Part shown: piece by piece, positions 11,964-22,487 of the stretch | Position numbering within the stretch: the first letter of the stretch is position 1 | Layout of the letters: the number at the start of each line of letters is the position of its first letter | Assembly (NCBI RefSeq): GCF_958979055.1 | Contig: NC_084894.1 | Coordinates: forward strand, 26,000,116-26,064,115 | Origin: Alnus glutinosa | Lineage: Eukaryota; Streptophyta; Magnoliopsida; Fagales; Betulaceae | DNA: 64,000 nucleotides | Reading direction: 5' to 3' | Notes under the pieces: generated by a model | Database searches by the model: none | Told to the model about the DNA's origin: nothing | Seen by the model: the letters and a program-made list of their open reading frames with translations, nothing else | Translations under genes and position numbers: made by a program

Positions 11964-14900
11964 ATGTTTCCGATGGCTTCCATGACCACTGAAACAGCTT
12001 CTTCTTCTTCTTCTTTGCCTCAACGGGAATACCAATACGATGTTTTTCTCAGTTTTAGAGGCGAAGACACCCGCAACAACTTTACGAGCCATCTGTACGC
12101 CGCTTTGGATAAAAAAGGAATTAAGACCTTTAGGGACAACGACGAACTTGAGAGAGGAAAACCCATTCGGCCAGAGCTCCTGACAGCCATAGAAGAATCG
12201 AGGTTTGCCGTCATCATTCTCTCAAGAAACTATGCGTCGTCGACGTGGTGCTTAGATGAACTTGAAAAGATTGTTGAGTGTATGAAAAAGACGGAGCTCA
12301 CAGTTTTGCCTGTTTTCTACGGCGTGAATCCCTCTTACGTACGCAAACATAGGAGGAGTACTTGTTTTTGGATGAATAGGAGGAGTACTTATGCGCAGGC
12401 CTTTGCTAAACATCAAAAACAATTCAAGGAGAACAGAGAGAAGGTGCAAAGATGGAGAGATGCTTTGATAGAAGTGGCCGATGCATCCGGATGGCATGTA
12501 AAGGACAGGTGACAATTTTCTTTCTTCTTCCACTGAGAATTTTCTGATTTTGACTGCAAAAATGAACACTTAATTCTCTTGCGTTAGATATTTATGTCAT
12601 ACTTCTTTAATTTTCTCGTACACCAAGTAAATTTATGTGTCATGAACTAGTTAGCAAATACGTATAAATTAGAGCTAACCAATCGTATACTCATTATATG
12701 TGTGTACGTGTACGTACATATACAGGAAAAAGTTGTAGAACTGATAAGAGCTAATTAAACAAAGGTCCCAATTAAACACATAACATGTATTTATAAACAA
12801 AACGCATTCAGACTGCACTGCAGTCTAACAAGAATCGCACGCTTGGAAATTATTTGGGTTGTGCATAAATTCTTGTTAATAACAAAATAATATTAATTCG
12901 AAATTAACAATAAGATAAATATAACGTAATATGTTAAAATAAGTGTAAGAAAAAATCTCACAATACAATAAAATCACATGATAATATCGAAGGTTGATTT
13001 CTTGTCTTTAGAGTATTCAACTCGGTGCGATTGAGTCTTTTGACATGCAACCTTTTATAATTGAACTCTAGCGTCTAACTTCGTTAAGGAAGTACTTCTA
13101 AATACGAAGGTCAAATGAAGAACCCGTCCATTTCCTTGTGTATATATAATAATCTCAGATTTTTTATTTTTTATTTTTTATTATTTTTTTATAAAGCAAT
13201 ATAATGAAATAATATATATATATATTTTTCAAGTGCTCTTTGTTGAACCACTTTATATACACGTGCTTCGTTCTTTTTTATCAATAAAAAAAATATATCA
13301 TAATAGGAGGGTATTATGTAGTTTGAGAGGTCAATGGTAACTTTTTAAAGTTTTGGAAGATTGTAAATTGGATAAAAAATTCAAATAATAAATTGGATGG
13401 TAATGTTTAGGGAGAATTTTACTTATAACTCTCAATCTTTCATTACTTTTACAATTAAAGTATCTATTTTTAAAAAGTGTCAATTTAGGGTATTTATTTT
13501 TTAAATTTTTTCCATTTCAACCATCCGTTATAATTTTTCGTTAAATTCTATTAAAATTTTTAAAATACGTTTATTTTTTTTTTAAAAAAAAAATTATAAA
13601 TTTTTCAAATATTCAGACACTAGTATTTTTACAAATTTCGCTAAATTCTTATCAATACCAAATCCTTGAATTTTTTTTTCCTAAAAAAAATGGGGTATTT
13701 TGAAAATTTTGATAGAATTTAACGAAAAATTATAACGTAGGGTTAAAATTAAAAGAAAAAAAAAATGAAAAGATGGATACTTAAATTGACACTTTTTAAA
13801 GATTAATACTCTAATTGCAAAAGTGATAAAAGATCGGGGGTTATAAGTAAAATTATTTCTAAAAGTTTATGTTGAATTTACTGAATGTTCCCTTTTTTTT
13901 TGACAATCTGTCTCATAAAAAAGATTATCCATCTCCTTAATTGCAGGCCCGAGGCAGAAGTTATTGAAGAAATTGTTGTGGAGATACTTGATAAATTGAA
14001 TTCTATAGTTCGGCCGATTGTTTCTGATGATCTTTTTGGCATAGAGTCTCGTGTAGACAAAATGTTGAATTCATATTTAGGTATAGGGGTGGATGATGTT
14101 CGCTTTGTAGGAATATGTGGTATGGGCGGAATTGGTAAAACAACTCTTGCACGTGCTATTTACGAAAGAATTACTTGTCAATTTGAAGCTAATTGCTTTC
14201 TTGCCAATGTTAGAGAAGAAGCTGAAAAAAATGGTCTAGTTGCTTTACAAGAACAACTTCTTTCCAGTACTATCCAGACAAAAAGCAGTATTACTATACA
14301 AAATGATTACGAGGGAGCTAATGCGATCAGAAACGGACTATATTGTAAAAAAGTTCTTATCATTCTTGATGATGTGGATCAACTTGAACAATTACGTGCA
14401 TTAGTAAAACATCGTTGCTGGTTTGGTGGAGGGAGCAGAATCATCGTAACAACTAGAAACAAGCGTCTGTTGATTGAACATGATGTGGCCGAAGATGGAA
14501 TATATGAGGCTATGGGAATGAATTACAATGAAGCACTTCAACTCTTTTGTCGGAAAGCCTTCAAGGAAGACAGCCCCCCTAAAGATTTTGTGGAGCTGTC
14601 CAAGAAGTTTTTAAATTACGCTAAAGGCCTTCCTTTAGCCCTTGAAGTTTTGGGTTCATCTTTGTATCAAAGAAGTGAAGATGTATGGAAAAGCATGCTA
14701 AGAAAGCTAAAAGAAATCCCTGATGAGAAAATCCACGATAAACTTCAAATAAGTTTTGATGGACTCTCAGATTTAGAGAAAAAAATATTTTTAGACATTG
14801 CTTGTTTCTTCAAAGGGGAGGACAAAGATCGTGTGGAAGATATACTAGAGAGTTTTGGTTACCACCCAAAAATCGGTATAGATAATCTCATCAATAAGTC

Positions 14901-17295
14901 ACTTATAACCATCTCAAGTAAACGATTGCAATTGCATGATTTGTTAGAAGAAATGGGTCGGGAGATCGTTCGGCGTGAATCTTGTGAAGAGCCTGGCGGA
15001 CGTAGTAGATTGTGGTTTTGGGAAGACATCCATCATGTGCTAACGAATAATACAGTAAGTGGCAAATAGAGAATATAAGCTAGTATTTTTGTATATATTT
15101 TCTGCACTTCTAGATTTTAATATATCTTTCCCTACACCAATTCTTTCTTTTTGGTTATATACTAGGGAACAGAAAGAGTTGAAGGCATAGCCCTAAGGGA
15201 TGGTCCACCTAGATTACACTTGAATGCTGAAGCCTTCTTGAAGCTGCCGAACTTAAGATTTCTCAAAATCGTGTGCGCTGATCCCCTTAGTCGTCGTCGT
15301 CCTAACATTTTGTGGGATATTAATTGGGAAAGGCTTAGTCTTCTTAACGAGTTGTGGGCTAATGAATGGAAAAGTCTTAGTTATCTTCCTAACAAGTTGC
15401 GGGTGATTGATTTGCCTCTATATCCTATGAAGTCTTTGCCATGGAGTTTCTCACTTGATAAACTCGTTATACTTGATTTGCGTTTTAGCTTCATTATAGA
15501 AATCTGGAACAAAAAGAAGGTAAGATCTTCAGTACTACTTATGCAATTAAGTGTGTTCTTTTTTTCTTTTTTCTTTTATTTCATTATTATTATTATTTTC
15601 AGATAAGTTGATTGCTTGAATTTGTTTATTGTTTTATCACAGAGTTTACCCAAGTTAAAGATCCTTGACCTTAGTCACTCTTACGACTTGATCAAAACTT
15701 CGAACTTCACTGGAGCCCAAAATCTTGAGAAGCTGATTTTTTATCAATGTGAGAGGTTATATGAGGTGCACCCATCCGTTGCAGGTCTCAAACAACTTAC
15801 TTTACTGAACTTGGAAGGATGCAAATCTCTTACTAGCCTTCCATGCAACATTAGCTTGGATTCCCTTGAAATTTTGATTCTTTCTGGTTGTTGGAATCTC
15901 GAGAAGTTTCCAGAAATTGTGGGAGATATGAAACATTTGAAGGAACTGAAACTGGATGAGACTGCCATAAAAGAACTTCCATTATCAGTTGGGCGTTTAA
16001 GTGGCCTTACTTTACTGAACTTGAAAGGATGCAGATCTCTTACTAGCCTTCCATGCAACATTAGCTTTGATTCCCTTGAAATTTTGATTCTTTCTGGTTG
16101 TCGGATGCTCAAGAAGTTTCCAGAAATTGTGGGAGATATGAAACGTTTGAAGGAATTGAAATTGGATAGGACTGCCATAGAAGAACTTCCATTATCAATT
16201 GGGCGCTTAAGTGGCCTTACTTTACTGAACTTGAAAGGATGCGAATTTCTTACTAGCCTTCCATGCAACATTAGCTTGGATTCCCTTGAAATTTTGATTC
16301 TTTCTGGTTGTCGGATGCTTAAGAAGTTTCCAGAAATTGTGGTAGATATGAAACGTTTGAAGGAATTGAAATTGGATAGGACTGCCATAGAAGAACTTCC
16401 ATTATCAATTGGGCGTTTAAGTGGCCTTACTTTACTGGACTTGGGAGAATGCACATCTCTTACTAGCCTTCCATGCAACATTAGCTTGGATTCCCTTGAA
16501 ACTTTGATTCTTTCTGATTGTTGGAATCTCGAGAAGTTTCCAGAAATTGTGGGAGATATGAAACGTTTGAAGGAACTGAAATTGGATGGGACTGCCATTG
16601 AAGAACTTCCATTATCAGTTGGGCGTTTAAGTGGCCTTACTTTACTGAACTTGAAAGGATGCAAATCTCTTACTAGCCTTCCATGCAACATTAGCTTGGA
16701 TTCCCTTGAAATTTTGATTCTTTCTGGTTGTAGGAAGCTCAAGAAGTTTCCAGAAATTGTGGGAGATATGAAACGTTTGAAGGAACTGAAATTGGAATGG
16801 ACTGCCATAAAAGAACTTCCATTATCAATTGGGCGTTTAAGTGTCCTTACTTTACTGAACTTGGAAGGATGCAAATCTCTTACTAGCCTTCCATGCAACA
16901 TTATCTTGGATTCCCTTGAGATTTTGATTCTTTCTGATTGTTGGAAGCTCAAGAAGTTTCCTGAAATTGTGGGAGATATGAAACGTTTGAAGGAACTGAA
17001 ATTGGATGGGACTGCCATAGAAGAACTTCCATTATCAATTGGGCGTTTAAGTGGCCTTACTGTACTGGATCTAGCAGACTGCAAAAGTCTTTTGACTCTT
17101 CCAAGTGTCGTTTGTAATTTGACCTCTCTCCAATATCTCATTCTATTCGGTTGCTCAAAAGTTGATAAATTGCCGGAGGACCTTGGGAACTTGAAACAAC
17201 TGAAAAAACTTGGTGTCTGGAGAACTGCTATAAGACAAGTACCATCCTCCATTCAGTATTCTTCAATGGAGGTCATTTGGCTTCCTTTGGTTTAA
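11964..17295 (+). CDS. TIR-NBS-LRR disease resistance protein (TNL-A), four exons, apparently intact
   Basis: Intracellular immune receptor. I place the exons at 11,964-12,508, 13,947-15,054, 15,166-15,519 and 15,643-17,295. All introns begin GT and end AG, and the frame is kept, giving about 1,219 residues. The TIR domain (about 22-165) has YDVFLSFRGEDT and the probable NADase glutamate at about Glu99 in WCLDEL. NB-ARC follows: P-loop GMGGIGKTT (about 240-248), kinase 2 LIILDDVD (about 319), GLPLA (about 409), FLDIACFFKG, and LHD where MHD is usual (about 511-513). The LRR region (about 552-1,219) contains six near-identical 70-residue units. Oddities: about ten extra residues in the TIR after VRK (about 129-140), and an early stop after the LRRs, so the usual post-LRR domain is missing. 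ATGs at codons 4 and 7 are alternative starts. An intact reading frame does not prove function. Confidence 0.9.
13411..13860. mobile_element. Short inverted-repeat element in intron 1 of TNL-A
   Basis: The left end (ggagaattttacttataactc) and the reverse complement of the right end (agaaataattttacttataac) pair, as do the inner blocks around the gttaaattctattaaaattt and aaattttgatagaatttaac pair. The TNL-B intron has the same element at about 38,763-39,086 with its right part deleted, so it inserted before the duplication. Confidence 0.7.
15791..17050 (+). repeat. Six-copy 210-bp (70-aa) tandem LRR array in TNL-A
   Basis: Anchors at 15,791, 16,001, 16,211, 16,421, 16,631, 16,841 and 17,051 are spaced exactly 210 bp apart. 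Each unit encodes three LRRs: one around LTLLNLKGCKSLTSLPCNIS, one around LEILILSGC..LKKFPEIV, and one around LKELKLD.TAIEELPLSIG. Differences cluster at the residues after LSGC and LKLD, which are likely solvent-exposed. The array is a clear product of unequal exchange. Confidence 0.95.
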
Positions 17296-17632
17296 CTTGG
17301 TTACTCGACATTCTTAGCTGAACTAGGTTTCGATGATTACTATTAAAATTTTCAATGTGTGATCAAAGCGTTGTCCAAGCCCGAGTTTGTGAACAATCTC
17401 TATACATTTATTAATAACATAAATATATAATATATAACAATATAAGACATATAACAAAATATAGTACATAACTATAGTCTATAAATAACAAATTAACAAT
17501 ATGTTATTTTATATTTGTAGAGAGTATAAACTACGGTATATGTATAATGTAAGCATGTAGTAAATATAATATATTCTATATAACTAACTATAATACAAGT
17601 ATAATATATGACTATTGTTAACAATGTATAAT

Positions 17633-17637
<5 letters not shown>
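17296..17637. other. AT-rich gap after TNL-A; left arm of a split inverted repeat
   Basis: No gene. The stretch at about 17,339-17,400 (attttcaatgtgtgatcaaag...) is the reverse complement of about 30,609-30,672. The rest is AT-rich, with motifs such as aatatataa and acatataac. It seems to be one arm of an element that the viral insertion split from its other arm. Confidence 0.5.
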
Positions 17638-17677
<40 letters not shown>

Positions 17678-17678
17678 G
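17638..17678. repeat. (TA)n tract at the left edge of the viral locus
   Basis: About 40 bases of TA lead directly into the inverted coat-protein fragment at 17,679. Confidence 0.85.
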
Positions 17679-18488
17679 AGTTTATCAGCAGAAACTACTA
17701 ATTGACTTTGGAAGTTTCTTTCCTCAAATTGGATATCTGGAGGGGTAGGCTTAGGATACCAATTCTTAGTGAAACTTGTTAGGGGAAACTTAGGCTTATG
17801 GATCCTACTCAACTCTAAAGTTGAAAGGGCTTTTTCAACTTTTCTGATATTTTCATCTGAATCAGATTCCGAAGAGAACTCTATCTCTGATGAATTATCA
17901 GAAGACTCAGGGATCTTAGTAACAAACAAAGTATTGGAACTATTAGGCTGTTCTTGTTTGGTCTTAACCAAATCCTTAAGCATATCCTCTATTTTCTCAA
18001 CAAAGGGCTTTTCCTTATTAACCTTTAATCCAGTTCCTGATTTAAGATCTGGAAACTTGATTATTGGTTTCTCTGACTTAAGAGGCTTATGTTTCTCTTT
18101 TGGGAGAGGCTTATTATCGAGCTTTTCTTCAATCTTATCCAACTGGTTTCCTATGGAGTTTAGGTACTGGTTGGTATAGTTGGCTTGCTCAATGACTTTC
18201 TTAACATCTGAATTCTCAGATGCAACCTTAAAGGGTGAGGCTTTAACCATAGTGGTTCTATGTTGGAACACTATGGTTTCTTGTGGAGGGTGACTTGAAG
18301 AAACAACTGTGTTATCTTCTTTTACCCACTTTTCCTTAGAGATGGTTTGGACCTGGTTTTCTACAGGGTAAAACTCATCAACAAAATTGAAATAAGAGAT
18401 TTGCATATCTATTTCACTTATGTGTTTCTTAAAGTGACTTAAGATTCCTTTCTTTTGTTCAAGATTGAATCTTTCCTTATAAACTTTT
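17679..18488 (-). repeat. Inverted coat-region fragment of the viral element (810 bp)
   Basis: It is the reverse complement of 20,219-21,028, equal in length with no visible indel. The minus-strand frame stays open across it (about 270 viral residues) and runs on from the adjoining intergenic region in a chimeric 302-codon frame. Residue differences from the sense copy are roughly 5%, with several in the acidic SSESDSDEN segment. The fragment abuts the TA tract on one side and the forward intergenic copy on the other. It is a rearranged piece with no start signal of its own. Confidence 0.92.
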
Positions 18489-18495
18489 GTATGTG

Positions 18496-18885
18496 TTTCA
18501 TCTATGCTCGCCACCACTCTGTCCACTACACAACCACCACATTCTACTATTAAGCCCCCACTCCCTGCTTCCGCCCCCCTTTTGGTATCAGAGCATAAGT
18601 GTTGAGTTGAGTCCTGTTATAATCTGAGCATCCGCCCAAGTGGCTGGTTATTTTGCTTATTCTGCTATTGTTTCAAGTTTGTCTGTTACACCACTCTCTG
18701 TTAAGATTCTAGGGTGAATAGGAAAAGGACACTGCCGTCAACGTGCCGTCAGCGCAATCGAGAGTCGAGGGAAGGGCCAAGTAAGTTGGGAGGACACACG
18801 GATAGGACACAGACGTATGACCTAGGAGACCTAGTTGGAGAACAGAGATGAAGTGTGGTAGAGAGATGTCTCGCGGTAGAGAGAC
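18496..18885 (+). repeat. Viral intergenic region, left copy (about 390 bp)
   Basis: Direct repeat of 28,965-29,363, starting ttcatctatgctcgcc and ending gcggtagagagac. It contains the primer binding site and the short leader ahead of the movement/coat frame. The two copies differ at a small number of sites, for example the C run before the primer site. Terminal redundancy of this kind would arise from integration of more than one genome length, or from a tandem array. Confidence 0.9.
18583..18594 (+). other. Viral minus-strand primer binding site (tRNA-Met)
   Basis: TGGTATCAGAGC is the complement of plant initiator tRNA-Met used by caulimovirids. The left copy has lost one C just after it (gagcataag against gagccataag in the right copy). 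The right copy, at about 29,060, has an A in place of the first G. Confidence 0.85.
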
Positions 18886-18929
18886 GGAAACAGTAAAAGT
18901 CTAAGTCAGGTAACCCTAAACTTGCAAAG

Positions 18930-21900
18930 ATGAATAGATTGTTCAAATCTAACTCATCAGTAAGCCCTAGATCCACTCAGATCCCTGAGATTCCAGAGGT
19001 AGTCAACGAAGAACACGTTGAATACCACGATGAGGATTCCTTCATTGATGTCAATGATTGGAATATACCTAAGGCTCCCAGTAGAGAAATCTACAAGAAG
19101 AAGTGGTCCATGACATCGTTCAAGACTGAACAACATGTCAAGACCGTAGAGCAAGTCTATGCTCTCAATAAGGAACATGAGTTTTGTCAGCTTTTTAGCC
19201 CAGAAGCTATTAAGAGACATAGAAGGGAAGGCCACAACTTTATCCACATAGGATTAGTTCAGGTCGCCATTAAGCCCCTAACACGAAAAGGTCTTAAAGC
19301 CTCTGTAATGCTAGGATTAAGAGATGCCCGTTTCATTGACTGGCAGGATAGTCTCATCGAAGTCATTGAAGCAACTATGCATGATGGGCCAGTCTATTTC
19401 GACTGTTACCCTGATTTCACCGTAAGTCTGAGTGATCCTCACATCCTTAAGGTTTTGACCCTGAGTATTAGAACCCAAGGATATAAGATTCTAGAAGGTG
19501 TCCAGCCTCTAGCTTTGATTTACAGGATCTACTATAAGTGCACTGGAACTAACATGAACTTCCAGGCAATCAATAGAAGCCCAAGGAACCAAACTATGTT
19601 GATCCAAAATAGACGGAGTAATGCGAGTATTTACGTTCCTCGAACTATTAAATGGAATGAGATTGAGTTACCCAAAGAATGGACGGTAACCAATGATAGT
19701 TTTAAGCCTGAAATCATAAGCCATAATCTAGGAGATCTAGATTATATCCAGCAGTACCTGGATGGTACTGTTAAGATAAGTTTCGACCGAGGTTCCCAGT
19801 CGACCCCTAAGTCAAATCTTCTCATAGAAGGAGTTGCAAGATCTAGTGCATCTAGATCTGAAGTGCCAAGGTCTAGATCATCTAGACAACGTAAGGATAA
19901 GACTCCAGCTAGACATTCGTTTGCTGGTTCAACCACTACTGAAGAACTAAAGCGACGAGATCTAGAGTTGGAAAAAGAACTGAGAAAACTTAAGTTAAAG
20001 GGAGTCCAGACAACCTCCCAAGTGAGTCATCCATGTTACACAGCTGACACACAACTAGAAGATGAAGAATCCCAGGAAGGAAATGCCTCTCCTACGGAAT
20101 CTGATTTCATAGTTGAAACGGCTGTAGACCCCCAGCTATGCACCATAAGGAAACCTTTTGAGATAGATCTTGACTGGTTAGGCAAAGATTTTCACTCTAT
20201 TGCCAATCTTGAAAGGAGAAAAGTTTATAAGGAAAGATTCAATCTTGAACAAAAGAAAGGAATCTTAAGTCACTTTAAGAAACACATAAGTGAAATAGAG
20301 ATGCATATCTCTTATTTCAATTTTGTTGATGAGTTTTACCCTGTAGAAAACCAGGTCCAAACCATCTCTAAGGAAAAGTGGGTAAAAGAAGATAACACAG
20401 TTGTTTCTTCAAGTCACCCTCCACAAGAAACCATAGTGTTCCAACATAGAACCACTACGGTTAAAGCCTCACCCTTTAAGGTTGCATCTGAGAATTCAGA
20501 TGTTAAGAAAGTCATTGAGCAAGCCAACTATACCAACCAGTACCTAAACTCCATAGGAAACCAGTTGAATAAGATTGAAGAAAAGCTCGATAATAAGCCT
20601 CTCCCAAAAGATAAACATAAGCCTCTTAAGTCAGAGAAACCAATAATCAAGTTTCCAAATTTTAAATCAGGAACTGGATTAAAGGTTAATAAGGAAAAGC
20701 CCTTTGTTGAGAAAATAGAGGATATGCTTAAGGATTTGGTTAAGACCAAACAAGAACAGCCTAGTAGTTCTAATACTTTGTCTGTTACTAAGATCCCTGA
20801 GTCTTCTGAGAATTCATCAGAGACAGAGTCCTCTTCGGAATCTGATTCAGATGAAAACATCAGAAAAGTTGAAAAAGCCCTTTCAGCTTTAGAGCTGAGT
20901 AGGATCCATAAGCCTAAGTTCCCCCCAACAAGTTTCACTAAGAATTGGTATCCTAAGCCTACCCCTCCAGATATTCAATTTGAGGAAAGAAACTTCCAAA
21001 GTCAATTTGCAGTTTTTGCTGATAAACTATACGAGTGGAATATCGATGGTTTAGCAGAGCAGCAAATTCTTGATAAGTTGACCCATATGACCATGGTTTC
21101 TAGCAGTTATGTTATGAACCATGATCTAAGCCAACCAGAGGTTGTTGACCTCCTGGTTAAGGGTTTCACAGGAACCCTTCAATCCTGGTGGGAAAAGCAT
21201 CTCACCGATGAGTCAAGAGCCAGCATAAGAAGTGCTGTGAAAACCAATGAGGATGGAATCCCTATATTCAATGAGAAAGTTGGATTAGAAGATTCTGATG
21301 CTGTCAACACTTTGTTCTATACGATTGTAGAACATTTTATTGGCACGCCAAGTCACCTTACGTCTAGGGTCCATGATCAGCTAAGTAACCTTAGATGTCC
21401 AACCCTGAGCGACTTTAGATGGTATAATGATGTTTTCCTTTCTAGAGTCATGCTAAGAGATGATAGCAACCAACCGTTTTGGAAGGAGAAATTCATAAAC
21501 GGTCTGCCTCACCTCTTCGCCCATAAGATCAAAGAAGTCTTAGTTAATGAGAACAATGTGATAGATTATGATAATCTCACTTACAGGAATATCATAAGTA
21601 CTATCCAGAAAAAAGGTCTAAGAATGTGTATCGATATGAAAATATCGAATCAAGCCAATAAGGATAAGAAAAAGGCTAAGTATGAAATGGGTAATTTCTG
21701 TGAGCAGTATGGTCTACCTTCGGTAGCTCCATCTAAGAAGCATAAGAAGTCTCGTAAGCATGAAGAATATAGAAAGCATAAGAAACGGTTTAAAAGATTC
21801 AAGAAAAGAAGCTTTGAGCCGAATGATTTCTATAAGAAGGAAAAGAGAAAACCTAAGAAAAGGTTTAAGAGATCTAAGAACAACAAAGATGGTTGTTATA

Positions 21901-22487
21901 AGTGTGGTAAGTCCGGTCACTTTGCAAAGGATTGCAAAGCTAAGGAAACCATTAAGTCTCTAAAAGTCTCTAACGAAGATAAGGAAAATTTAATAAGAAT
22001 GTTAGAGATAAAAGACACTGAACCCAGTGACTATGAGTCTGAACTAGGTATTAGTTCAAGTGATAACAGCTACCGCTCATGCAGTAGCAATGAGTCTGAG
22101 TCTGGCCCAGACATAAGTTTTGGTTGTAATGACACTTGTTGCAAAACAATTGGTGTTATGACCAAAGAAGAACTGCTTCTTGATCTTGTAAGTAAAATTG
22201 AGAATCCTGAGTTAAAAAGACAATATTTAGAAAAGCTAAGAAAACTTCTAACAAAAAGAGAAGTTAATAAGTCTAAAAGCCTTGAGATAAGTTTAAGTAA
22301 TACACTTAAAAGATTTGATAAACCAAAGGAACAAATCACAATAAAAGATTTGCAACTTGAAGTTAATCAAATTAAGTCTGAGATTAAAATACTTAAGGAA
22401 GAAAATCAAGAGTTAAAACAGGATGTTAATCTCTTGAAAATTGAGCACAAGCTTAAGTGTAGCGCCCCAGTTTTTAAAACATATTAA
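18930..22487 (+). pseudogene. Viral ORF1, movement-protein and coat-protein part, cut by a solo LTR
   Basis: An open frame from the ATG at 18,930. Viral sequence ends at 22,457, and the last few codons before the stop at 22,485-22,487 come from the inserted LTR. Residues about 100-210 resemble the 30K-type movement domain of caulimovirids (GLVQVAIKPLTRKG, then GVQPLALIYRIYYK). A long charged linker follows. The coat part (about 670-1,000) ends with a lysine-rich tract and a CCHC knuckle CYKCGKSGHFAKDC at about residue 988. The C-terminal 110 residues are Leu/Glu/Lys-rich and likely coiled coil. This part is open throughout, but the polyprotein is interrupted at 22,457, so it is a broken gene. 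Confidence 0.85.

Noticed and set aside
15744..17252. 502-codon minus-strand open frame across the TNL-A LRR array (and a 385-codon one at 40,823-41,980)
   Set aside because: It is antisense to a repeated coding array. A stop-free antisense frame in one 210-bp unit is copied with every unit, and the translation is a low-complexity repeat with no domain.
18583..18600. Possible tRNA gene at the TGGTATCAGAGC motif
   Set aside because: Only the 3'-end complement of tRNA-Met is present, with no cloverleaf around it. It is a primer binding site.
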